64,000 nt of DNA from Pardosa pseudoannulata (Eukaryota; Arthropoda; Arachnida; Araneae; Lycosidae): contig CM063509.1 of the NCBI GenBank assembly GCA_032207245.1, forward strand, positions 3,866,297 through 3,930,296. Reading direction: 5' to 3'. The notes under the pieces were generated by a model that searched no databases, had not been told where the DNA came from, and worked only from the letters and a program-made list of their open reading frames with translations. The translations under genes were made by a program, and so were the position numbers. Positions 10,567-22,557 of this stretch are shown piece by piece. Within the stretch, counting starts at the first letter, position 1, and the number at the start of each line of letters is the position of its first letter.

Positions 10567-12105
10567 AAGTATTTTACTGGGTTTTTTTTGTTTAAAATTT
10601 TATAATTAAAAAAAAATTTCTCAATTTTTTTTTTTTTTTTTTTTTTTTTGGGGGGGGTTAAAATTTTTGACCTAGGAGGAATCTGATGTAATCAAACAAT
10701 ACCTCCCTCACAAAGGAATGATCTCAACTTTTATCTCCCTTAGCTCCCTAATAGACTTTCCTTCTCGTAAGGGTAAAAATGACCTCTCCTAGAGAGGTAA
10801 AGATTCTCTTAGAGGTAAGGGAGTTAAACAAACATTACCTCTCATGAGACTGACCCCTCTTAGGAGAGTAACCACAAAATTTTGCAAATATTGTCCTTGT
10901 CCACAGGCTTGTATTCCACAAGTACAGAACAGTGTGGTACAACCCCGAAGACTAATTTCAAATACATACATTAAACGTCCAACCAAGGGAAGGAATATTG
11001 CTATCAGCTGCTGACCAAAGCAGATGCTGCTTCATGCTTCATTGTTGATTGCTAGAATTGAAAGTTTACTGTTTATCTTTAAAATTGTGTCCTCCACTGT
11101 TGTAAATGAAGAAAATTTCATATGTGAATTAACTGCAAATATCAATGATGAAAAATCATTTTTTGTCTGGTTGGACATTACCAAAACTAACCGGACATTA
11201 AGGTTTTCCGTATCTTGAGAAAATTTGTTGTACAATTTCTCAAGAAACTATATCTGTCATCAATCAAATTTAAAAAGAATTCTAAAGTAAGAATTCACCG
11301 TTGCACATATTTTAACATCCATGGTTTGTCTTAGTTTAATGTATATAAAATATTTTGGAAATCCATCGCTGAATCTTAATTCGATCATCGGGGAAACTCC
11401 ACATCCAAATTTGTTCCCCTTTCTTCGTTGTACTGGTTTTTACTTCAAAATCTGATTTTTTTTCTCTAATTTTCTAATATTCAATTTTTAATCTTTCAAT
11501 TTTCAATTTTTTTCATTTTTTTTATAAATTTTTTTAGTAATAATTTAAATTCTTAATTTTTCACTTAATTTTCAATTCTTGTTTATTTGTACATAATTCA
11601 ATTTTATACGTGTTTTGTGTTGAATCTTTATTTTGTTTGTTACTTTAATCCGTTTTAAAACCTTTCATTTTATTTTTTCTAAAAATTTTTAATCTAAATT
11701 TCATTTTTATTTTATTTCCACATCTTGTTTGGCACACTTTGTTCCTAGAGGATTTAGCACCACTAAATTCCAATCAGTCAACCAACTGAGGTAAGAATTT
11801 AAATATGTGAGTTATTGACATTATTTTTATCTGTTTTGTATATAACTAACATTTAAACTTAATATTTTATAGTATAAATGTCAATGCAAGTTTAATTAAA
11901 TGTCCACATTTGCATGTAAACTTTCATTGACATTTAAACTGTTTCCATAATGTATGTGTTGGTAAATTTTGCTCAGAAGTTTAACCTTGAATGTTTTTTT
12001 GCTCTTAAGACAAGAAAAAAGTTGCACTTTAGATTAAGCTGAATTAGGCTATCTGAGAAAGGTCCAATTTTATATGATGCTTTTTCCATCCCAGTTATCT
12101 AACCT
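10567..12105. other. No gene seen; poly-T, short palindromes, AT-rich DNA
   Basis: A T/G homopolymer tract lies at about 10625-10660. Bases 10780-10870 contain clustered inverted CCTCTC...GAGAGG words, conserved in the inverted arm at 61835-61930. The remainder (11000-12105) is AT-rich, with open frames that are not conserved in the other arm. Confidence 0.5.
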
Positions 12106-12669
12106 GATATGACCGATCAAGAATTTAAAGAAGTCAGTGTGGATTTGGAGTGGACCATAATTCAAGCCTTTATTTTCCTCTCTTTCCTCCCTTTCTTGTT
12201 TGTGTAGACTATTCGTCGAGTTTTCCACCTCTTTCAGTTCTCGTCCCCCACTGATAACAAATGGGCATCTGTCTGGTTATAGGTTGAAGTTATCTTGTCA
12301 TACATGACCTCATGTGTTATTTTACTCATTCCGAAGCAGAAGATAATCATTTAAAAGCTATTAGAAAAAGTTGTGTTAACAAACAAAAAAAGAAAGCAAA
12401 CTTATATAACTGATTATTTTCAAATACATTGAACATGAATGTATGTATTCCTGTGCTGTACTTTGATTGGTAAGGTAAGCTAATAAAAATTGCATATTTT
12501 TACTGTAGTTTTTACTTCTTGAATTAATTTTTAAACTGTTCTTAAAAGTATAATTATTTGTTTATTAGGTGAATATAATCCTGCCACAATTCAATACGGT
12601 TGTATTGTTCCACATATAGGGTCTGATTTTTCTGGACCTCTGAGTTGACCCTATAATCGATACAGACTG
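12106..12669 (-). mobile_element. 5'-truncated pogo-like element (left-arm copy)
   Basis: The right terminus TGACCCTATAATCGATACAGACTG, followed by TA at 12670-12671, matches the terminus of the elements at 21602-22341, 41703-42420 and 58657-59377. The other end is missing. The intact inverted-arm counterpart at 58657-59377 shows that about 1.5 kb, including that end, is absent from the left arm. No usable transposase remains. Confidence 0.75.
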
Positions 12670-13204
12670 TACATTCAATGTAAAGAAACAGAAAGATGTA
12701 ATAAGGCAAACTTTCACTGAATATTTTAAGAGTGGTAAGTTTCTTTTTATCAAATATTTTTTGCCCCAATTATTTGTACGTTTTAAAGTTTTCAGTAAGT
12801 TTGAATATGGGAAGTAATTACCTTCAAGTATTTACCTATTGTAAATTGTAAAAATCAACATTACAAAATCTTATATTAAAATGCACCAAATAAAATCTTA
12901 TATGGAAATACAGAATTCTTACTTAACCTAGAAATAAGGAAGACTTAGATAAAGCAACTAAAAGAAGAAATGAAAAAACTATTGTGGCCTGTATTTAACT
13001 GCTTACCAGTTTTAATAAAAATATTATTAAAAAAAAAAACCTAATTTTTTAAAAAACTTAATTGGTAACCAAATTTTACATCCTAATTAATTATAAAGTT
13101 TTAACCAGATATTATTTACTTCTTATTACTCTATTATGTTATTTATTATCAAACTGTTTATTAAATGTAACACTACATATATTTAAAATAGGAGACATGT
13201 CATA

Positions 13205-14167
13205 GGTACAGATGCATTACACATGCTGTGTTTTTTTGTCGCCAAATTTGGCAATCTTTTGGCGATTTAATGGGGCGATGAGTGAGTTGGTGTGTTTGCC
13301 CTGACTTTGGTGGTGGGGTTTCACAGCTCTAATATGTTCTTGCACCCCATTGGTGCACATGATTTCTGACCTCAGTACCCGGTACTATTCGAGAAATTTG
13401 CATCTCAGCTGTTCTTTGGTTTACAGTCACCTAGGTCACGTTGTATTTTTTTTTTTTCTTTTTTTTTTTGTTCTTATCATTTTCTGGGATTTAGTTAATT
13501 TAGTTATGACTGGTGAAATTATTTTGGTTCTTACTATTATTAAAATTGTTAAAAAGTATCAGGATATTCTAAATCAAACAAGATGCTTTGGTTTGGAACA
13601 TTTTTGTTTTTGTTCTTATTTTATGGGATTTAGTTAATTTAGTTATGACGGGTGAAGTTATTTTGGTTCTTACTATTATTGAAATTGTTAAAAGGTATCA
13701 GGATATTCTTAGGTATGAAGTGAGTTTTGAATTTCATTTTAAACTTCAAGTGTCTGGGAACAACAGTATTTCGATTTGTTTTCTTCGTATTTGGTGGTAA
13801 AAAAGAATTATTTCTAAGTTTTTTTAAGGTCGGTAGGAGTGTTGAAGAATGTTTGTGGCGCTACCATTTCCAGTTTCCATCTGTTATCAAATTTTTTTTG
13901 CATGTCTTTTTTTACAAGGGGGTAACACCCCTTACATGTTAGATTTTTATAATATTAGTGTTTATTATTGTATTGTTAATGTTGTGTTTTAAATATGCCC
14001 TGTGACTGGCCCAATTTTTTTTTTCTTTTTGGTGATTTTTCAGAAAATGCGTGCCATCACCACGATTTTCTACTTGGCGATTTTTCAAAACATGCAATTT
14101 TCTGTTGGTTGCCAAAAAAAAAAAAAACATGGCAGATGGAATTGGCATCTATAATGCAACTGTTTCC
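13205..14167 (+). mobile_element. Non-autonomous DNA element T1 (left-arm copy), 963 bp
   Basis: The termini read GGTACAGATGCATTA on the left and, in reverse complement, GGAAACAGTTGCATTATAG on the right. Hallmarks of the family seen here: TCGCCAAA/TTTGGCGA words near both ends, an internal tandem repeat of about 139 bp (copies beginning GGGATTTAGTTAATTTAG at 13486 and 13625), and a short GGGGG-TAACA-CCCC hairpin near 13917. Relatives are 45339-46519 (with a clear 8-bp target duplication) and 52449-58093 (interrupted). Open frames inside are non-conserved. Confidence 0.75.
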
Positions 14168-14367
14168 AAAAATGAAGAGTAGTCATACAGCACAACCATG
14201 ATATAGAAAATAGTCTGACTAATTATTAAATATTAAATGAGATCATAAACATGAAAATTTTAAATGAGTAAGGTTTTTTGGAATCTGCTAAACATCCTTT
14301 AATTTTTAGAAGCAAATTTCATAGTTTGATCTGTTACCGTTTGATGTCTGAAAATTACTTTAGATTT

Positions 14368-14391
14368 TTTTTTTTTTTTTGGGGGGGGGGG
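14368..14391. repeat. Poly-T/poly-G homopolymer junction
   Basis: A T-run is followed by about ten G residues. It is not a gene feature; it is a likely sequencing or assembly weak point. Confidence 0.8.
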
Positions 14392-14439
14392 AATGGGATA
14401 TAGTGTAATGTGTTCAAATTTAAGTAAATATTTAATTTT

Positions 14440-14922
14440 AAAGGGTTTCAAGGAAAATTACATGGTTTATTAATGCTATCTATTCACTAATATATAAACT
14501 AAACCTATTCAAGTAATTTTGTTTGTATCTTGGGCATTTTTTGCATTATTTTATGTACAATTTTGATAATATTGAGTTATTTTTTGTACATTTTTTATTA
14601 TCACTTTTGTTTGTTTTTGTTGTTTCAAGTTTTTAAATTAATTTTTGCAGCATTTCCAATACTTTATTTACTTTTTTGACAAGTTTTAATTTTAATTTTC
14701 TATCTGTTTGTTAATTTTAATTTCCGATTTTTTTTTATTTTCATGTTTTTTAGTTTTTATTTTAAGTTTTTGAAATTACTTTTTGCCATTATAAGCTCTA
14801 TACCTCATGTTGTCCATAATAGGCACTAACCAGCCAGATTTTTAAAGATAAAAAAATTGTTTTGGAAAAATGTCATTCAATATAATAATTTAGAAACTTA
14901 CAATTTTCTATCAAAGAATATT
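14440..14922 (+). repeat. Dispersed repeat R1 (left-arm copy)
   Basis: Same family as 2500-2980; the inverted-arm counterpart is 51336-51860. It ends at AAAGAATATT, where the LTR-like sequence begins. Non-coding. Confidence 0.7.
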
Positions 14923-15430
14923 TGTAATACTATATATATATTTATGTGTGTGTGTGTAATAATAAATATCTATTAAATACTAATTTAAAAGTTTTCTGTT
15001 TTCCACTGAAAATCCACATTTCCTATTAACAAATTCTAAATTCCCATTTTTCATAATAATGGTGGCAAACACTCATTTCCTGGCACCTTGAATTTATAAT
15101 GACAGCCCCGTCGATTCATTTTTCCTGCGCATTGTAGAAGACCTATATCTTCTAGAATAAACTAGAAATAATTAACGAGATGTGATTGGTTTCCGGAGTG
15201 ACATCATTCCTGAACACCACTACTAATAGTTAATAAAAGGGCTGGCACACAGATTTCGTGGCTTTTTCCTTTAAGATTGCAATGTAAACAGTATCGTCAA
15301 AATATTTGTGTTCTTTTTCTCTACGGAGATTTGTGTGTTTAGTGTCATTTTATGTTCTAAATAAAAGATTTTTTGTAAGTTAACATCTGCATCAATTTAC
15401 TCGGCTACTGCTTTTAATAATTGCTTTACA
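14923..15430 (+). repeat. LTR-like sequence, 508 bp (TGTAAT...TTTACA)
   Basis: Starts TGTAATAC at the point where the R1 repeat is interrupted and ends CTTTACA. It is followed by GTGACGACTGCAG, a context like that after a retrotransposon 5' LTR (primer-binding side). It contains AATAAAAG and a TAATAAAAGGG-type promoter/poly(A) region at 15230-15370. The inverted arm carries the same sequence at 50800-51335, so insertion predates the arm duplication. The internal region is truncated after about 30 bases. Confidence 0.55.
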
Positions 15431-15461
15431 GTGACGACTGCAGTATTTTTAAATTATGTGG

Positions 15462-15496
15462 ACATTATATATATATATCTATAAATAATATATATA
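15462..15496. repeat. AT-rich microsatellite at the left-arm breakpoint
   Basis: TATATATATATATCTATAAATAATATATATATG. Homology with the inverted arm stops here. Confidence 0.8.
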
Positions 15497-15830
15497 TGTA
15501 ATATGAGCAAGACTCATTCAAAGCAACAACACTGTTTATTTCTGGTAAGAAACATGAAATCCGTAAAACAGGCAAACACCTTTATTACAACTTCGTGCAC
15601 ATAGACAATCCTTGATCCCGCACATACGCTTTTCAAGACAAGCGTCTAGGGAGAGGAACATTCCTAATGTTAAAAAAATGAAACCACGAGATGGCGCTGA
15701 TCTCAGAGGAAAAAGGGAATTTCCGCTTGTTGGTGGGGGGATTCCATTGGGAACGGATAAAGAATGTCAGAAGCGCCATATTCGTAAGTGTATAGATCTG
15801 TTAAGTGGAATTGTATGCTAAAAACAGTAA
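15497..15830 (-). repeat. Possible LTR fragment (minus orientation)
   Basis: Read on the minus strand it contains AATAAAGGTGTTTGCCTG and AATAAACAGTGTTGTTGC and ends CTCATATTACA, which looks like the U3/R/U5 end of an LTR. There is no second boundary or target duplication. A 69-aa open frame at 15612-15821 on the plus strand matches nothing I know. Confidence 0.3.
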
Positions 15831-17025
15831 CTTGAATGTTTTATTTTTTAATGTTTAATTAAACATTTCCCTTTTAGAATGGTATATGTTACGTAAATAC
15901 TATCACTAGGCTTATATATTTATTATTTCACGTGTCTAAGTTTTCACTCCGGTCTATAATTTACACTGTGCAGAAGTTCAAATTTCGTATATTTCGAACT
16001 AGAAAATAAATGTACCTAATCCGAATTGATAGAGATTTCTTTAATAGGTTTTTTCATGTTTTGTACTAAATTTTATATGTAAGTTGAGGGGAGGGGTGAA
16101 AAAGGTATCGTTAACTTTGATTTATGTGGTAGGGTAAAATGAAAGTATAATTCAATGATGTCATTACTTTCCTTTTGTTAACTTCAATGTAAATATTTAC
16201 AGTGTATTTTATATTAAAGTATGTAGAAAATTAATTTGTTTTTGAGCTAAGGTGGTAATTTTGCTAAATCGAAAAACTAATTTTTAATTTTATCTTTTAA
16301 TTCATTTTAATATAACAGCTTCGATAAATAATATTTGCATTTTAATTTTAGGTTTAATTATTTCTGTAATTAATCAGTCAGACATTGACTACCTTGTAAA
16401 GGCGTATATAATGTGTAGTTAACACATTAAATAAAACTAATTGGCTGTTTTTGCAGAGTGGTTAAAAATCATATTTTTAAATCAGCAAATATGCTGTAAC
16501 ACATTTGCTCATTGTAATCGAAACAGGATTCATATTTGTTGGAAAGGTTCATCGATATAATGAAAATATCGATACAAGTTTCGGTCGTAACCGCATCTCA
16601 TTTATGTAAATTTAATGAATCAGCCTTGTTATAAATTAACTTCCCGGTAGGTTCAGGGGTTGTCTTGGTTGTGGTCTTGTCTTGCTTTTACCTTGTGTTT
16701 AATGTTGATGTAAATAAATATGTTGGTAAGAAATATCGAAGTACTGTGTTTGAAAATATCTTGTACGTGTAATTTGTTTTGTCATTCGAGCTGGATGAAT
16801 CAACATGCAACGTGAGTTAACGTAAACAATATTTAAATCGACAATTTTATGTTTGTTTTTCTTGATTACATTTTTGTTTTGTTTTTATAATATTAAAATG
16901 TTCTAAAAGAATCTCTTTTTTAACTTACTAAAATCAAAACTCCTCGGTGCAACAGCCCTTAGGAGGCTCGCGCTAATCAAACAATAAAGGATTAAAAATA
17001 TCAGGTTTACAAGAATTGAAAATCG
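15831..17025. other. No recognisable gene
   Basis: AT-rich DNA. Bases 16540-16700 are somewhat less AT-rich (ATCGATATAATGAAAATATCGAT near 16551 is a short inverted repeat), without open frames or element ends. Confidence 0.5.
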
Positions 17026-17026
17026 A

Positions 17027-17165
17027 AAGATGGCCGAATGGTTAGGGCGCTGGGTGTAGGTGAGTTCGAATCCCACTGTGGCATGGCTGTTCGTAGCCGT
17101 TCGGAATCGGCTTTCAGCAGTAGGTCCTGGTCTCATTAACCCTCCTGTTGCAAAATAGTAGACCA
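17027..17165 (+). mobile_element. tRNA-derived SINE
   Basis: An RNA polymerase III A box (TGGCCGAATGG, 17031-17041) and B box (GTTCGAATC, 17064-17072) are spaced more closely than in a functional tRNA, with no anticodon arm. They are followed by a non-tRNA body containing CGTAGCCGTTCGGAATCG and GGTCTCATTAA. A second fragment with the same body lies at 34683-34757 on the minus strand. This supports a repeated SINE family rather than a tRNA gene. Confidence 0.75.
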
Positions 17166-17549
17166 TAGCGCTCTACACAAAACAAATAACTAATATTGAA
17201 ATATCTACAAGAATTTTGGCTTCATTTTGATAAAACAGTGTAAGTATATGATTTTACCTTGCTCAATTCTTGAACAAGAGGAACCATTATGACACTTTTT
17301 TTTTTTAAATATAAAATTCAATCTAATGAATTTAGAAGTTTCTGGTGGAAATAGTGTAGATCTACTAGAGAGTGCAATAATAAAATGGTTGTATCCTGAT
17401 TGGATCTAAATAAGTGTCACAGAGACATGCGATAAAACTAATAGTTATGAAGCTAATAATAATAATGTGCATGTGTATTTGATAATATTTAAATTAATAT
17501 TAATATAATATTAATGTTTAATATTTTCTTGAATAATATTTCTTAACAG

Positions 17550-17649
17550 NNNNNNNNNNNNNNNNNNNNNNNNNNNNNNNNNNNNNNNNNNNNNNNNNNN
17601 NNNNNNNNNNNNNNNNNNNNNNNNNNNNNNNNNNNNNNNNNNNNNNNNN
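17550..17649. other. Assembly gap (100 N)
   Basis: Exactly 100 unknown bases, the usual placeholder for a gap of unspecified size. Order, orientation and distance of the two sides rest on scaffolding. Confidence 0.99.
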
Positions 17650-17759
17650 ATTCATTGTTTTATATTCTTTAGTTCGTAAAACATTTCCTGTAATGGCTAA
17701 TTTTGATGTTAGAAAACAGTCTAAAATACTGATATTTAATGTATACAATGTATTTAATG

Positions 17760-18350
17760 TATATCTACTTGAAAGGTCTTGTTGAATCCAATGCAAATGC
17801 TACAGTTTTGGAACTGTTTTCGCAAACTCAACAAGCAACTGCTGATGCCTGTGGTATTTCTAAAAGAACAGTTCAAAGGATTAGTACAGATTCTTCCAGA
17901 ACTGGGACAAATAATACTCCATTATTTGAATTAAAAAAATAGATTTTACATTAAAGGCCTGTAACAGAATTGAATGATTTCGACAAAAATGTGCGGCGAA
18001 CTGTACAGGAATTTTATAATAGAGGAGAATATCCTAAGTGTGGAAATTTTAAAAAGCGATTGTCAGAAAAAATTGATTTTTTTGAATGCACAAAATTTTT
18101 ATCCTTATGAACAATTTTGAAACAACTTGGTTTCAAGTATAAAACATGTAATGATGTACGGAAATTTTTAATGGAAAGAAATAACATCGTGGCTTCCAGC
18201 ATGATATTTTTGAGAAAAAATGCATGCCATTGAGAAAGACTTTCTCCCGACCAGTCATATATATTGACGAAACTTTGATAAACCAAAACCATTTCAAGAA
18301 ATGTATAAGGGAAAATTCTACGGGCGGAGGAGGTTTGAAAGTACCTGCAA
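17760..18350 (+). pseudogene. IS630/Tc1-like DDE transposase remnant
   Basis: The reading starts with LKGLVESNANATVLELFSQT and a helix-turn-helix ADACGISKRTVQRIS, then a stop at 17940-17942. It continues as RPVTELNDFDKNVRRTVQEF, ILKQLGFKYKTCNDVRKFLM, ERNNIVASS and, in another frame, RPVIYIDETLINQNHF. That last piece carries the first catalytic Asp (IDE) and the NQNH motif of arthropod IS630-type transposases. The remaining catalytic region is missing after about 18350. Several stops and frameshifts; dead. Its 5' end may be lost in the gap just upstream. Confidence 0.75.
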
Positions 18351-18914
18351 TTGTGTATGCGAAAAAAAAATTAAATTTACTTTTTCAGTAGAATTTTTTA
18401 AATCTTACGGATTGGAATATAACATACAATTTTAAATTCTTTTGTAATTTTATTAAACGGACTATGTCTTAAATTTATTAACTTAGAAACAGGGCTGAAA
18501 TTACTCATAAATTTTTGTGTGTAAAGTATTAAGTGTTCTTCAAAGCGTATTATAAATAAAAATACTTTCATCATGTACCGAGAGCCCTTACGATGCATGA
18601 CACCGCTTAACACAGTGGGAAAAAAGAGTAAAGTCATTCCCAACTGTCGTTACCATAGTTACACGTGGTCATCGGGAGAATAATCAGTGACCTTGAAGTG
18701 CCTATAGAGTTTACATAGAGTTATAGTACTGAAAGTTATATTTTTCAAGTTGAAATTTGTCAGCAATTCTTTAGGACTATAAAATTATTTTGACATTCTT
18801 CAATGTTAATGTAAAGTAAGTTGTATAACCTTTAGTATATTTTCTTCCCTGTTTTATTCCTTGAAACAGCTCTGTTCAAATGTACTTATTTTATTTTTCA
18901 CCTTTAAGGTCATG

Positions 18915-19880
18915 AATATTAATAAAAATTTCTGCTTAAATCCTATTTAATTTATGACTTCTTCTATTCATCATTCCTTAAGGTTAATCAAAACAGTTTT
19001 AAATTATTTTAGAATGTATTTAATGATTATACACATTTCTTGCAACATCATTATTGTAATGTACTTACAACCTTAACACCATTGTTCGGTTACAAAGGGG
19101 AAACACAGTAAGAATACAATACTTTATATTGAGATTCATATATATTTATTCTGTACATTCATTTACAAATTGTTTCTTGGTTATCATATATCATAATCAT
19201 CAATTATTTATTTCTTATATTTACACCATAACTATTACAATTCTCCTTATAACGTGTAATTATTCAATTACAAAATTAAATCAATTAATAGAGGCCTAAC
19301 TGACTGTAAATATTTTATCTTTACCCCCATTAAAGGCACGGGACGAGTCGGTGATGGTGAGTGGGGCTTAGAATTTGATGTCCCACTTCTCTTGAATCCC
19401 GACTTCAACCCCTCTCCTTAACTTCGTTTCCAAACTCCTCACCTCGGTTTTAACTCCCCTTTTTCTTCCTTTCCAATCGCTTGTTTCGGGAAATTTTTCC
19501 ACATCTGCACCCCCTTCGGGAGTGCAGGTGGGCTCATTAATGTAGCCCCTTTTGTGCAAGCTGACTATTTTTAGCCCTTTCCCCCATAACTCACGGTTAC
19601 AACTCTGTGTGAGCTTGACCGTTATGCTGCCATTCCGTGATCTATACCTTCTCTGTGGGGTTCCCTAAACTAAAAGTGCAGAATTGGAGTCCTAAATTCC
19701 TCCCACAGCTGTGCATGTACGTGCAGACCTTCGTGGGAAAATATTAATTAAAATTTCCCCTTAAATCCTATTTAATTTATGACCTCTTCTATTCATCATT
19801 CCTTATGGTTAATCAAAACAGTTTTAAATTCTTTTAGAATGCATGTAATGATTATACACATTTTTTGTAACATCATTTTA
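18915..19880. repeat. Unique 0.69-kb segment between 140-bp direct repeats
   Basis: About 140 bases at 18915-19054 recur at 19740-19879, whereas unit B has one copy (35747-35882). The intervening 19055-19739 starts TGTAATGTAC, is richer in GC towards its right side, and has no recognisable coding content. It looks like an insertion accompanied by a tandem duplication of the target, or an insertion into one of two tandem copies. Confidence 0.7.
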
Positions 19881-21480
19881 GTTTAATTTTTAACCAAAGT
19901 TTGATTCAACAAATTTCCAAGAAATTCTAACGATTGATATAAATGATGATCAAATTAGCACAAAAAATTATACTGACAATTTATCTTAACTATCTACATC
20001 ATACTTTTTCTTTGTTTCTACAGTCTGAGAGTACATATTTCAATTTTCATATTTAAGTCTGAGTTTTAGCATTTTAAATTATTTAAATTATATAAAATTG
20101 ACAAAAGCTGACAAAGGCTTTAGAGTAAATTTTTAATTAGGGTGATACATATTCCAAAGTTATAAAATAAAAATATTAAAGTAATGTATAAAGAAATATC
20201 AAAATGCATTTTACTGACCATTTTTCATTTCGAGATGTGTTTTTCTAGTAAAGAAGAAATATGCAAGTCAATGTAAGACAATTATTTTATGTATGAAAAT
20301 AATTTTTATTTACAGTAAAAAAGCAAAATGTTACAATATATATTCATACATTTTTGGTTCATGAATGACTGATGAGATGATGACTAACACAGAAGGGTGT
20401 GGCTTTATGCTTTATGATTCCCAGTTCTTGAATCCACTACAGGCATGGATTTGGAAGTTGTTCCGAATGAGATGGTAACACCAGACTTATTTGCTACCTT
20501 AAGCATGTAAAACTGAATCAAAACATAGAACAATGTTTAAAGTGCTCCAGTGATTTATGTGATACTCTTGAGTAAATCTTTTGTCAGAGATGAAACAATA
20601 CTAAGTGAATTTTTACTTCACAGTACAGCATTCATAAAAAATAATATTTCTAAAAAATGCATCAACTCAAATGACAATAAAAAGATATTTATTCAAAATG
20701 CTTAAACAGAGAAGAAATTAAGTAATTTCCTGAATAAATGCTTCTTTTAAAAATTAAAATAGAATTGACAGTTTTACAGAATGGGTTAAGAAAATAAGTA
20801 TTTAAAATAAATTTTTAATAAATAAAAAATTCCATAGTAAGTAAAAGATTTCACATTGATGAGTATGAAGTTAAGCATCTAAGATGCAATTCTGAGAAAA
20901 TGTTTCTTTTTTACCTGCAAGTAATAAGGTCTCTCAAAACTATGGGTATGATTAACTTTTGAGTAAAATTTAGAATGATATGCATTCAAATAGGTTTCCC
21001 TGATTAATAGGATTTAACTGTTAAGGAGAGTAAAATTAAATGCAGCATACCTCTTAACTACTAGCTAAAACACTTATTTTAGTGCTTCTTCACAAACAGA
21101 TTAAAACACAAAATACAGACAGCATAATATCTGCAGAAAAGCAGCACAACAATTTGTGAATGAATAAATAGTTACCTAACAAAACCCTGGATAACTGATA
21201 AAATGATGAACATTATCATTCATAATTTATTAAGATTAACCATGATTAAGTCTGAATCAAGTAGTGTGAAATACATTTTAAGGTTGTTGATAGCCACCAC
21301 AAACCCAATAATTTTGAGAATGCCAATGAGCACTGAAGGACATTATGAGTAAAAAGATTTCTTATATCTGCTGCAAGCTTTACTGTCTTTCAGCAATATG
21401 CATATCAAGTTAAACATTCAAAGGTGAACGATTAAGTCTTTACGCAGAAAACATATGATAAAAGTGGAGATAAACATTTA
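19881..21480. other. No gene seen (unit A spacer)
   Basis: AT-rich, colinear with unit B except for elements inserted in B (solo LTR, hAT, TA-flanked element). Nothing conserved as an open frame between the two copies. Confidence 0.6.
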
Positions 21481-21601
21481 ATATGTATTTTTTTTTTTTA
21501 ATAATTTCTTACATATGCTGCAAACAAATGGTTTCTTCTGAAAGTGAGAATGATGATAAATATGGAAGCTCCATTTTGGAGAAAAAGATTCATTACATAT
21601 A

Positions 21602-22341
21602 CAGTCAGTACTGGCTATATGATCAGTTTTCTAAAGTCTCGTCTAACTTAATAGGAAACATGTGTTAAAGCACACCGCTTATACAGTCATTTTCTTTTTC
21701 TTGTTACCCGTTATAGGGTCAGTTTCATGTTTTCAACAAGTTTCCATCTTTTTGCTTTTCATTTTTTTTTTAAAGTCAGCACAAAATCGGAAAGGACCTG
21801 AATTCAAGCCTTTATTTCCCTCCTTTCTTGTTTGTGTAGACATCCTTTCTCAGTCTTGACGACAAGACATCTGTCTGTATATGGGTTAAAGTTATCTCTC
21901 CCTACTTACGTTGAAATGAAGACGAAACAAAGGAAAATTTTGCTGCATTTGGATCCTACGTCACAAATAAGAACGTTCATTTTTTAATGATGGCTTCGAA
22001 AAGAAAGAATTTATCATTAGCTGCCAAAAATGAATCGATTGAAAATTTAAAAAAAAATCTAATTTTTCAAAGGCTGCTTTCACCAAAGCCAATTTGATTC
22101 CTCGGACGACATTAAACGACATTTTAGCTGCCAAACTTGGGTCCTCAAGTGTTAAAATTGGCGATGAAGAAAGAAAACTTTAGTGCTTGTCACCTTATGG
22201 GAATGTGGATAAGGCTCTTTAGTTATGGGTTAAAAATGCACTGTATATGCACAATAGGCTTGTATTGTTCCACATATAGGGTCACCCCTCTTATAGGGTC
22301 TGATCATTCTGGAACGCTGACCCTATAACCGATATAGACTG
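21602..22341 (+). mobile_element. pogo-like element in unit A, 740 bp
   Basis: Imperfect terminal inverted repeats (left CAGTCAGTACTGGCTATA, right in reverse complement CAGTCTATATCGGTTATA) are flanked by TA (21600-21601 and 22342-22343). It is inserted in the dead zinc-finger array at the same place as 41703-42420 in unit B, so it predates the A/B duplication. An internal coding relic is at 21990-22250. Confidence 0.85.
21990..22250 (+). pseudogene. pogo/Tigger transposase N-terminal relic (CENP-B HTH)
   Basis: From the ATG at 21990: MASKRKNLSLAAKNESIE, then in shifted frames IPRTTLNDILAAKLGSSSVK, IGDEE and NVDKALLVWVKNA-like pieces. These are the CENP-B N-terminal and HTH_Tnp_Tc5-type DNA-binding regions of Tigger transposases. 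It is broken by frameshifts; the DDE domain is absent. The same relic is at 42085-42310 in unit B. Confidence 0.75.
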
Positions 22342-22557
22342 TACTACAAGCATATGGTTTCTCCCCAATGAGGAAACAAAAATGAATATTGATATCACCT
22401 TTCTTAGAGAATGATTTTGTACATAGATTCATGAATATGGTTCCAGTGGGGAACCAAAGATGAGTATCACAGTGGCTTTTACTATAGAATCACTTCATAC
22501 ACTGAAAACAAATAGATCCTCCCCACTGTGGGAACTAAAATGAATATTTAAACTGTA

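Larger units (their letters stand above)
8400..15462 (+). repeat. Left arm of a large inverted segmental duplication
   Basis: From the zinc-finger gene (and possibly a little upstream) to about 15462, this segment reappears in reverse complement from about 50758 to the window end. Anchors: 9815-9845 with 63961-64000; 10320-11800 with 61021-62460; 12440-12560 with 58790-58880; 13205-14167 with 52449-58093 (interrupted); 14220-14350 with 51930-52065; 15040-15462 with 50758-51180. Both arms end at an AT microsatellite. The left arm lacks four insertions found in the right arm, or has deletions at those points. The exact outer limit lies before the gene or beyond the window. Confidence 0.9.

Noticed and set aside
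17029..17093. Possible tRNA gene
   Set aside because: A and B boxes are present but too close, with no anticodon arm or closing acceptor stem; better explained as a SINE head.
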